This document shows positions 34,484 to 41,397 of a DNA stretch of 41,397 bases, in pieces (the first letter of the stretch is position 1; the number at the start of each line of letters is the position of its first letter). The notes beneath the pieces were generated by a model. It was not told where the DNA came from. It saw only the letters and a list, made by a program, of their open reading frames with translations, and made no database searches. The DNA lies in the NCBI GenBank assembly GCA_028282885.1, contig JANQGX010000070.1, positions 1-41,397 on the forward strand, in the 5' to 3' direction. The DNA is from SAR324 cluster bacterium (GTDB taxonomy: Bacteria > SAR324 > XYD2-FULL-50-16). The position numbers were made by a program, and so were the translations under genes.

Positions 34484-36013
34484 CTAGCTTATCAGTTGCA
34501 GTACGTTTACAGGCAACTGATTTGACTGCGCCAGCATAGCCGTTGCAGATTCCGTCATAATCTGATTCTTCGTGAATTCGGCCATTTCTTTCGCCATATC
34601 CACGTCACGAATGATAGACTCTGAAGAGATCAGGTTCTCGTTCGCGATTCTCAGATTCGAAAGGTTGGCTTCCAGCGTGTTCTTCTGGAAAGCTCCCAGC
34701 TCACCCCGGAGAGAGGTGATGTGATTAATGGCTTCATCGACCATCTTCAGGGTATCCTGGGCACCCTGAAATGAACGCACATCAATATCGGCCAAAGTTT
34801 CAAAACCGGACTGATTGGCAATACCCCTGGCAAGATTTTCAGTTCCGGTACTTTCAACCGAAATACCAACCGTCTGGTTCTGGTTAGCGCCCACCTGGAA
34901 CTTCATTGAGTTCTGGGCCACAAAAACACGACCAACCGAAGTCCCCGCATCCGTAATTTCCGGACGCTGTTCTTCGGGCATGCCTTCAGCATCTTCGATC
35001 TCAATATCGGCAACTTCACATCCCGGGGGAATTTCCATGTCCTTGCCTTCGCCATAATAGCGAACACTGAGTCCGTCGACACAACTTGCACCCTTCACAC
35101 CGGTCAGCACCTGACCGTTTCCGATGGCAGATTCACCATTAATGGTTCCCTTGACATCCAGCCCCATATTGGACATGGCAATCTCACCGGAATTCTCGCT
35201 CAACACGCCGGCAGTGCTGCTGGATACCTGAAAACCATAATCGGAACCGAATTCACGATGCTTTATTTCAATGGAACCCGCTTCGTTCAATCGAATGTCC
35301 AGGTCAAGACCTTTCCTGTCGATTTCCGAGCGCAGATTCTGCACCGCTGTTTCAGCCGTGTCATCAGCATTGGTTTTGTAAGTTGCCATTCTGCCGTTTT
35401 CGATAACGGTCAGCTCTTCACCGGCTGCTATGATCTCATTGGTCAATGCCGCGGTTCCCGTTACATTAGCCTTGGTGGCCGCCTGGGTAATCTTGACATC
35501 AAAACCGTTCTCTCTTGAATCTCCCGTGGCCAGGGAGGCCCCGACAAATTCCAGATCATTACCGGTGGTGGTACCGGATGCTCCCCTTGATCCATCCAGT
35601 ATCTTTTTATTACCAAACTGAGCCTGGGCCGAGATCCTGTCAATAGTGGAAAGCGCATTCTCAATTTCCCTTTGATCGGCTTCCAGCATGACTGTATCAT
35701 TCACCCCTTCATTCGAAGCATGAATGGCTAATTGACGGATACTGACAAGCAGATTGTTGATTTCCGCCATATTGGCTTCAGCAGTTTGAACTAAAGAGAC
35801 TGCTGTCTCCGAGTTATCTATCGCCTGGTTTAAACCGGCGATTTGTGCCCTCATCTGCTCAGAAATTACAAGTTGGGCAGGACCTTCCGAAGCCCTGTTG
35901 ATGCTTAAACCGGAGGACAACCGTTCCAGTGTTTTGGAAAGATTGGCCTGGTTTGCCTGTAAGTTTCTGTGAGAATTAATGGCACTGGTATTATGATTAA
36001 TTCGTAAACTCAT
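34484..36013 (-). CDS. Flagellin with cysteine-bearing central domain
   Basis: 509 residues. The D0/D1 ends are canonical (MSLRINHNTSAINSHRNL, LSSGLSINRASEGPAQ at the start; NLRIANENLISSESIIRDVD and MLAQSNQLPVNVLQLIS at the end), so it should polymerise in the filament. Residues ~140-410 form a large surface domain. Two cysteines, C311 and C332, are the only ones, in CVDGLSVRYYG and PPGCEVAD, and recur at the same positions in the next two flagellins. A perfect aaggaggt ribosome site precedes the ATG. Last gene of the minus-strand array. Confidence 0.97.
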   Translation of the reverse strand: MSLRINHNTSAINSHRNLQANQANLSKTLERLSSGLSINRASEGPAQLVISEQMRAQIAGLNQAIDNSETAVSLVQTAEANMAEINNLLVSIRQLAIHASNEGVNDTVMLEADQREIENALSTIDRISAQAQFGNKKILDGSRGASGTTTGNDLEFVGASLATGDSRENGFDVKITQAATKANVTGTAALTNEIIAAGEELTVIENGRMATYKTNADDTAETAVQNLRSEIDRKGLDLDIRLNEAGSIEIKHREFGSDYGFQVSSSTAGVLSENSGEIAMSNMGLDVKGTINGESAIGNGQVLTGVKGASCVDGLSVRYYGEGKDMEIPPGCEVADIEIEDAEGMPEEQRPEITDAGTSVGRVFVAQNSMKFQVGANQNQTVGISVESTGTENLARGIANQSGFETLADIDVRSFQGAQDTLKMVDEAINHITSLRGELGAFQKNTLEANLSNLRIANENLISSESIIRDVDMAKEMAEFTKNQIMTESATAMLAQSNQLPVNVLQLIS

Positions 36014-36038
36014 AATCTACCTCCTTGTAGTGGATTAT

Positions 36039-36057
36039 TTAGAGTTTCAAATTTGCA
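36039..36057 (-). promoter_or_regulatory. Leader motif shared by two flagellin genes
   Basis: ttagagtttcaaatttgca here and ttagggtttaatttgca at 37941-37956 are alike apart from one change and a 2-nt gap, each about 26-34 nt before the flagellin start. The leader of the third flagellin lacks it. It may be part of a shared promoter or mRNA element; it does not match a clear sigma-28 or sigma-54 consensus. A CCTGCA/TGCAGG hairpin (36058-36073) adjoins the first copy. Confidence 0.4.
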
Positions 36058-36083
36058 CCTGCATCCGTGCAGGGTAAATCCAG

Positions 36084-36293
36084 TTATTCCATATAAAATA
36101 TCCTCATATTTTGGAATTGGTTAAATAAACCAACCATTTGATGAACAGGGAATTCGATAGTATCCGACTGCAATTCAATCTCATCCCAATAAAAATTCGA
36201 CTGCCATACAACGGTTTGCGTTTCTAGTAACCGGAACCCTGTATAGACTCCGGGCGCACCACCGTCATCCCTGTTTGACAGGCGAAGAGGCAT
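36084..36293 (-). CDS. Possible 69-residue protein between two flagellins
   Basis: This frame starts MPLRLSNRDDGG and ends QNMRIFYME. Its composition is protein-like and unlike a shadow frame, but no ribosome site is seen and no family is recognised. It lies on the same strand between two flagellin genes, so it might be a small flagellar gene or a relic. Treat as doubtful. Confidence 0.25.
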   Translation of the reverse strand: MPLRLSNRDDGGAPGVYTGFRLLETQTVVWQSNFYWDEIELQSDTIEFPVHQMVGLFNQFQNMRIFYME

Positions 36294-36352
36294 GAATCTG
36301 CACAGCAATCCATGCTCGCCTTTTCAAATGGGTTAAACAGATCCGAAAACAG

Positions 36353-36372
36353 AGGTTCAATCCATCGAACCT
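36353..36372 (-). terminator. Hairpin overlapping the stop of the second flagellin
   Basis: AGGTTC/GAACCT stem (loop of 8) begins at the stop codon on the minus strand and is followed by ctgttttcgg. Likely a weak or attenuating terminator between flagellin genes. Confidence 0.45.
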
Positions 36373-37907
36373 TAAGCAATCAATTGCAATACATTTTCCG
36401 GAATCTGGTTTGCCTGGGCTAACATGGCATTTGAAGATTGCGACATAATCTGGTTTCGGGTGTAACTAGCCATCTCCTTCGCCATGTCCGTATCACGAAT
36501 GATTGACTCTGAAGAAACCAGGTTTTCATTGGCAATCCGAATATTGGACAGGTTGCTCTCCAGGGTGTTCTTTTGAAACGCCCCCAGTTCACCCCTGTTT
36601 TCCAATACCTGGTCTATTGCCCGATCAATGAGCTCCAAAGAATCCTGAGCTCCTTGAAATGTCGTTAAATCTACATCTGCCAGATTTTCAAATCCAGAGC
36701 TATTGGCAACGTCTGTCGCCAGATATTCGGGATTAACATTCTTGATAGAAAGCCCGACCGTTTGATATTTGTTACCGCCAATGTGGAACTTGGTACCGTT
36801 TTGGGTTACATAGACCCTTCCCACTGAAACACCACCATCCGGCATATTCTCGTTGGTGACCCTTTCCGGGGGTTGTTGGACACCTTCTTCATCCACAAGA
36901 TCGTTCACTTCACAAACGGGTGGTAAAAATCCCTTATTGCCATCACCATAGAATCGGACACTTAGTCCATCAACACACTTGGAATTAGCGACACCCGTCA
37001 GCACCTGTCCCTTACCGGTACAGGATTCCCCGTTTATCATTCCAATGATGTCCAACCCTACTTCGGCAACTTCAACATCTCCGGCTTCTTGGCTCAAGAT
37101 GCCGGCACTGCTACTCGAAACCTGGAATCGATGGTCACTACCGTACTGCCGGTGGGTAATTTTCACGTTACCCCCCGCATCCAGAATTACATCAACATTC
37201 AATCCCTGGCGATTAACTTCCGCTTGAAGGTTTTTGACCGTCGTATCCGCTGTATCGTCCTTGTTAGTGGTATACGTTGCCATTTTACCCTTCTCTATCA
37301 CGGTCAGGGTTTCCCCGTTTCTGACGATTTCATCAGTCAAAACAGCCGTACCCGATATTTCAGACCTGGTAGCCAACTGTGTCAATTTGACATCAAAACC
37401 ATTTTCGCGGGAATCCCCGGTAGCCAGAGTGGCGCCGACGAATTCCAGACCATTTCCGGTGGTTGCTCCCGTCGTTTCCATAGAACCATCAAGTAGCTTC
37501 CGATTGCCAAACTGTGCCTGCTTGGCGATAGACTCGATCGTACCCAAGATGTTATCCACCTCGGCCTGATCGGTCTGAAGCGCCGCCGTATCGTTGACAC
37601 CTTCGTTCGCAGCATGAATGGCAAGTTGCCTCATCCTGTTCAGAAGATTCCCAACCTCCGACATGTTGGCATCGGTCGTCTGAATCATGGAAACAGCCGT
37701 TTCCGAGTTATCAATGGCCTGATTCAATCCGACGATCTGAGAGCGCATATGCTCCGAGATCATAAAAGCCGCCGGACCTTCAGAGGCCCTGTTGATTTTA
37801 ACCCCGGAAGACAACTTTTCCAGATTCTTAGTCAAACCAGCATGGTTTGTCTGTAACGCCCGATGCGCATTCAGCGCCTGGATGTTATGGTTCACTCGAA
37901 AAGTCAA
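36372..37907 (-). CDS. Flagellin with TTG start, second of the array
   Basis: 511 residues. It opens TTG-ACT-TTT (MTFRVNHNIQALNAHR), with no ATG in reach; a gggaggtgg ribosome site 4-5 nt before the TTG supports that start. Its central domain shares C311 and C332 with the other flagellins and has an extra C296. Its ends differ somewhat (LSSGVKINRASEGPAAF; MLAQANQIPENVLQLIA), making it the most divergent of the three full flagellins. The TTG start should lower its translation, so it may be a minor filament subunit. Confidence 0.96.
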   Translation of the reverse strand: MTFRVNHNIQALNAHRALQTNHAGLTKNLEKLSSGVKINRASEGPAAFMISEHMRSQIVGLNQAIDNSETAVSMIQTTDANMSEVGNLLNRMRQLAIHAANEGVNDTAALQTDQAEVDNILGTIESIAKQAQFGNRKLLDGSMETTGATTGNGLEFVGATLATGDSRENGFDVKLTQLATRSEISGTAVLTDEIVRNGETLTVIEKGKMATYTTNKDDTADTTVKNLQAEVNRQGLNVDVILDAGGNVKITHRQYGSDHRFQVSSSSAGILSQEAGDVEVAEVGLDIIGMINGESCTGKGQVLTGVANSKCVDGLSVRFYGDGNKGFLPPVCEVNDLVDEEGVQQPPERVTNENMPDGGVSVGRVYVTQNGTKFHIGGNKYQTVGLSIKNVNPEYLATDVANSSGFENLADVDLTTFQGAQDSLELIDRAIDQVLENRGELGAFQKNTLESNLSNIRIANENLVSSESIIRDTDMAKEMASYTRNQIMSQSSNAMLAQANQIPENVLQLIA

Positions 37908-38063
37908 AATCCACCTCCCTGTAGATTATACTTTCTACACTTAGGGTTTAATTTGCATAAAGAAATAGTTCGAATCATTTTCATACACCGAAAACAAACA
38001 CCAAAGCTGTCCTTTCACTTCTGTTCAGTGCCTTTTCTTCTGATCTAATGATTCGTGTACAAC

Positions 38064-38102
38064 AATAACCGGTTTTTTGAAATACAAGATCTACCGGTTA
38101 TT
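38064..38102 (-). terminator. 10-bp perfect hairpin after the third flagellin
   Basis: AATAACCGGT (38064-38073) pairs with ACCGGTTATT (38093-38102), 36 bp past the stop. The loop is 19 nt, and no T-run follows on the minus strand, so it may be a protected mRNA end or a terminator. Confidence 0.45.
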
Positions 38103-38138
38103 CAGGGATTCGATCCTTGGATCTCATCCCGGTTTCAA

Positions 38139-39668
38139 CTAACCCAGTAATTGTAAAACGTTCTGGGGAAGTTGATTCGCCTGAGCTAACATCGCGGTCG
38201 CAGATTGAGTCATAATCTGGTTCCTTGTAAATGTAGCCATCTCCTTGGCCATATCCACATCGCGAATGACAGACTCAGAAGAAATCAGGTTTTCGTTTGC
38301 TATCCTGATGTTCGACAGGTTTGCTTCCAGGGTGTTTTTCTGGAAAGCTCCCATATTACCCCTGGCAGAAGAAATCTCGTCGATTGCCGCATCGATCATT
38401 TTCAGGGCATCCTGTGCACCTTGAAAACTCCTGACATCAATGTCGTTCAGACTGCGGTAACCGGTTTTGTTTACGACTCCCCTGGCAAGTGTCTCAGGAT
38501 TAGCACTGGTTACGGAGATACCGACCGTTTGCCCCATATTACCACCGACCTGGAACTTCATCGAATTCTGGGAAACGAATACGCGTCCTACTGCAATACC
38601 GTCTGCCGGTATTTCCATAGGCGGTTTCTCTTCAGCTTCCATTCCTTCTTCAATTTCCATATCGGCCACAACACAGCCGGGATCCAACAGTTTTCCTTCC
38701 GCATCGCCGGTATAGCGAATACTCAGACCATCCACACATTTGGCACCTTCAACACCGGTCAGAACCTGCCCCTTACCGACAGCAGATTCTCCATTGATGG
38801 TCCCTTTGATGTCTTTACCGTATTCGGCAGTATTGATTTCACCACCTTCCTGACTCAGGATTCCGGCTGTTGAACTCATTACCTGGAAGCTATACTCAGA
38901 ACCATACTCCTTGTGATTTACTTCGATGGTACCGGCCTCATTCAGGTTCACTTCAACGTTTAACCCTTTTCTGGCCAACTCCGATCTCAGGTTTTGGATC
39001 ATGGTTTCTGCGGTATCATCCGCATTTGAGGTATAGACAGCCATTTTACCGTTTTCGATGACAGTCAGCGATTCACCCGCTTTCACAATCTCTTCGGTAA
39101 GTGCTACCGTACCGGTTGCTCTGGCTTGGGTTGCCAGCTCATTAACCTTAACCTCAAAACCGTTCTCCCTTGAATCACCCGTATCCAGTGTCGCTCCGAC
39201 AAATTCGAGGTTTTCACCGGTTGTTACACCGGAGGCACCCCTGGATCCGTCCAGAAGCTTTTTCTGACCGAACTGGGCCTGATTGGCGATTCGGTTAATG
39301 GTGAACAGAGCGTTTTCAATTTCCTTCTGGTCAGCTTCAAGCATCACCTGATCATTCACACCTTCATTTGAAGCATGAATGGCAAGTTGCCGCATATTAA
39401 CCAGCAGGTTCGCAATTTCAGCCATGTTCGCTTCAGTGGTCTGAACAAGTGAAATAGCGGTTTCCGAGTTATCGATCGCCTGGGTCAAACCCGCAATTTG
39501 GGCTCTCATCTGCTCGGAAATTACCAACGATGCAGGGCCTTCAGATGCCCTGTTTATCTTCAAACCGGAAGATAACCTTTCCAGTGTTTTTCCCATGGCA
39601 GCCTGGTTTGCTTCCAGATTGCGATGAGAGTTAATAGCACTGGTGTTATGATTAATTCTCAAGCTCAT
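38139..39668 (-). CDS. Flagellin, third of the array
   Basis: 509 residues from the ATG at 39668 (MSLRINHNTSAINSHRNL), which has a gggagg ribosome site. An earlier in-frame ATG at 39701 would add 11 residues absent from the paralogues. Ends are canonical (LSSGLKINRASEGPAS; LAQANQLPQNVLQLLG). Central domain as in the first flagellin, with C311 and C332 conserved. 111 bp separate it from the flagellin-like gene upstream. Confidence 0.97.
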   Translation of the reverse strand: MSLRINHNTSAINSHRNLEANQAAMGKTLERLSSGLKINRASEGPASLVISEQMRAQIAGLTQAIDNSETAISLVQTTEANMAEIANLLVNMRQLAIHASNEGVNDQVMLEADQKEIENALFTINRIANQAQFGQKKLLDGSRGASGVTTGENLEFVGATLDTGDSRENGFEVKVNELATQARATGTVALTEEIVKAGESLTVIENGKMAVYTSNADDTAETMIQNLRSELARKGLNVEVNLNEAGTIEVNHKEYGSEYSFQVMSSTAGILSQEGGEINTAEYGKDIKGTINGESAVGKGQVLTGVEGAKCVDGLSIRYTGDAEGKLLDPGCVVADMEIEEGMEAEEKPPMEIPADGIAVGRVFVSQNSMKFQVGGNMGQTVGISVTSANPETLARGVVNKTGYRSLNDIDVRSFQGAQDALKMIDAAIDEISSARGNMGAFQKNTLEANLSNIRIANENLISSESVIRDVDMAKEMATFTRNQIMTQSATAMLAQANQLPQNVLQLLG

Positions 39669-39779
39669 TACAGTCCTCCCTGTTGTCTTACCAGTGAACA
39701 TCCTTGTCCACTGTGTTGAGAAAAATCCGTCCGGTGTCCTGAAGGATCACCGAACATTGAAAAGATCCTTGAAATTACG

Positions 39780-41141
39780 TTACTTCCACGAAGTAACCTT
39801 CATTACGGAAACCGGCGTCAACATTGTCTTGAGCTGGTTTACCATATCCTTTGCCTTATCCTTTGAAAGATAAAGCATGTCGTCCCCTGCAGACTGGGGA
39901 CTGATTGTAGAGCGCAGCAATTCAACCGCTCTATCGATGTAAATTTTCTCCTTCCATTTCAGCTCATCCAGCAAGTACTCAAGATAGGTCAGAGACCAAG
40001 TGATGAGTTGAATGGAATCTCTCAATTCAACTGCGGTATTTCCCCGGATTGCATTCAAATCCGAGAATCCGCTCTGGTTGCTGACACCTGCTGCCAGCAG
40101 AGTTGGTTTAATCGAAGGGATGCTGAGAATCTCCATGCGATTCTCGTCAGCATCCAAGGGTACCAGCACCCCGTTCTGTTTAACACTCACATAACCGACC
40201 ACCTGGCCGCTGTATTCAATTTTACCATCGTAGAAGACAACCAGTCCGTCGGTTTTCTTATTTCCCTTATCTCCGATCAGAAATCCCCCGTCTCCGTGTG
40301 CATTCTCCGAACCGATGGTTCCGGCTATATCGATTCCGGGCTCGGCCGAAAGATAAGTTCCGGGTTGATCAGAAATGATCCGGGTGTTGTAGCTCATCCC
40401 CTGGAAGCTTGAGCGGGAACCAAGCTGATTATGTCTTAACAGGAGATGGTTATCCCTTGTTTGAAAAACATTGATATCAAATCCGTGATCGAACAGCGTT
40501 TGCTGCAAATTCTCTATGAGCTGTTCGGGTGTTTCGTTTTCCCTTATTTTGTAGCGGACCTCCTGTGATCCGTTGGTAATCGAGATAAACCTCTCTCGTT
40601 TTAGCGTCTCTTCATTGACCTGTTCATTTCCAACCAGAATACTGGGTTTCGGCGCTTTGAACACTGTTACGGGATATCCGGGTTCACTCGATGTAATTAC
40701 CCTTGCGGAACCGCGTATAAACCTCAAATGATCTCCGCTTGTACTCCCCTGCACCCCGCTGTTTCCGTTCAGCAGTATTCTTCCCTGGAAACTCGTCTTT
40801 TCCGTCATCACTTTCAGACAAGACAGCCTGTCTGAAATGAAGTTATTCACAACTGACGCAGGAACCCTGGCCCAGGACGACCGACTGCGTTCCTTTTCCA
40901 GGAAATCCTTCATCTCCTGCAGCCAACCCTTTAGTTTCTCGATATTGACCCGGGCCGTCTGCAACATGGAAACACTGTTCTCCAGTTTTCCAATTACCGA
41001 AAACCTCCCCTGGTTCACCGGCGAAACGTATTCCCGGTGCATTATGGGATCGCCGCGGCTCAGTCCGAGGGCGGACTCCACCCTTCTGTTAAACTCGGTC
41101 GCTCTTGCAAATTGAACGTTCCGACCACCTTGATTTTTCAT
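39780..41141 (-). CDS. Divergent flagellin-like protein with eroded polymerisation ends
   Basis: About 453 residues from the ATG at 41141 (MKNQGGRNVQFARATEF), preceded by an aggtg ribosome site. It aligns with the flagellins: LENSVSMLQTARVNIEKLKG matches IDNSETAVSLVQTAEANMAE, and GNSGVQGSTSGDHLRFIRGS matches GSRGASGTTTGNDLEFVGAS. The canonical N-terminal MSLRINHN and RASEGPA motifs are missing, and the C-terminal ANENLISSE..LLQLI end is lost (it ends VSVMKVTSWK). Both conserved cysteines are absent, and the intervening loop is shorter. It probably does not polymerise normally; a cap, adaptor or regulatory role is possible. Its frame is open throughout, so it is not an obvious pseudogene. Confidence 0.8.
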   Translation of the reverse strand: MKNQGGRNVQFARATEFNRRVESALGLSRGDPIMHREYVSPVNQGRFSVIGKLENSVSMLQTARVNIEKLKGWLQEMKDFLEKERSRSSWARVPASVVNNFISDRLSCLKVMTEKTSFQGRILLNGNSGVQGSTSGDHLRFIRGSARVITSSEPGYPVTVFKAPKPSILVGNEQVNEETLKRERFISITNGSQEVRYKIRENETPEQLIENLQQTLFDHGFDINVFQTRDNHLLLRHNQLGSRSSFQGMSYNTRIISDQPGTYLSAEPGIDIAGTIGSENAHGDGGFLIGDKGNKKTDGLVVFYDGKIEYSGQVVGYVSVKQNGVLVPLDADENRMEILSIPSIKPTLLAAGVSNQSGFSDLNAIRGNTAVELRDSIQLITWSLTYLEYLLDELKWKEKIYIDRAVELLRSTISPQSAGDDMLYLSKDKAKDMVNQLKTMLTPVSVMKVTSWK

Positions 41142-41301
41142 GACAACACCTGTTGTTTGTAACACTGTACGATAGCATCCGATTCATCAACACTCTCAGA
41201 TCAACAGTGTGCTATTGCCCATATCCAAAATTATGACTCTACAACCGATTATCAATTTCACATCGTGGTCACCTATTGCTTGAATTTAATTTGTCAACCT
41301 T

Positions 41302-41397
41302 CTACTGCAGCAAAGCCAGTACATTGTTCGGGGTCTGGTTGGCCTGGGCCAGCATGGCCGTGGCTGCCTGGGTCATGATCTGGTACTTGGTAAACTC
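41302..41397 (-). CDS. Flagellin, C-terminal end only (window edge)
   Basis: The last 31 codons of a further flagellin run off the window: EFTKYQIMTQAATAMLAQAN followed by QTPNNVLALLQ and a TAG stop. This is the canonical D0 C-terminus, closest to the full flagellins. It shows that the array continues beyond 41397. Confidence 0.93.
   Translation of the reverse strand, partial: EFTKYQIMTQAATAMLAQANQTPNNVLALLQ

Noticed and set aside
36014..36130. Sigma-54 promoter (GG-N10-GC) upstream of the first flagellin
   Set aside because: The only GG...GC pair has a 9-base gap rather than 10, so it fails the consensus.

Overview
The window reads as a Gram-negative, flagellated, probably aquatic bacterium of proteobacterial or former 'deltaproteobacterial' type (Desulfobacterota or SAR324-like lineages would fit; the sequence alone does not settle it). 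The reasons are lipid A synthesis (LpxH), an outer-membrane-type barrel protein, DapF, ArfB and Aat, several lipoproteins, an apparent UGA-encoded selenoprotein and a cluster of at least four flagellin genes plus a divergent relative.

Region 1 (1-7.9 kb) is accessory DNA. The first ~99 bases hold five repeats on an exact 23-bp period and look like the terminus of an IS21-family insertion sequence. A 7.4-kb integrated element follows. It is bounded by a 45-bp perfect direct repeat (418-462 and 7853-7897), and the right copy is the 3' part of an intact tRNA gene with a CAT anticodon. Just inside each end lies the same 19-bp sequence, probably an integrase arm site. From left to right the element has a tyrosine integrase, a DUF2285-like protein, an AlpA-type regulator, an orphan CHC2 zinc-finger protein, a winged-helix replication-initiator-like protein, an XRE repressor-like protein, two small lipoproteins, a nuclease remnant and a small acidic protein. 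No capsid, terminase or conjugation genes are visible.

Region 2 (8-27.2 kb) is housekeeping chromosome: lpxH, a DsbA-like protein, tex, a TetR regulator, then a three-gene unit (membrane class III nucleotide cyclase, membrane coiled-coil protein, exported coiled-coil protein), a barrel protein, an Fe-S type purF, a TPR protein, ettA, a minus-strand group (gph, a YfcE-like phosphoesterase, arfB) and a stand-alone CheY-like receiver.

Region 3 (27.2-34.3 kb) has dnaK and a compact minus-strand unit dapF - ClC channel - SelW-like protein. The last gene is split by an in-frame TGA at the redox position (CxxU), so simple ORF calling misses it. An exported protein of unknown function and aat follow.

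Region 4 (34.4-41.4 kb) is a minus-strand flagellin array: three full-length ~510-aa flagellins with a ~210-residue central domain carrying two conserved cysteines, a divergent flagellin-like protein with eroded polymerisation ends and neither cysteine, and the C-terminus of a fourth flagellin cut by the window edge.

The most notable items are the hidden selenoprotein gene, the cysteine-bearing flagellin family with its degenerate paralogue, the compact tRNA-integrated element and the cyclase operon with unusual substrate-pocket residues.
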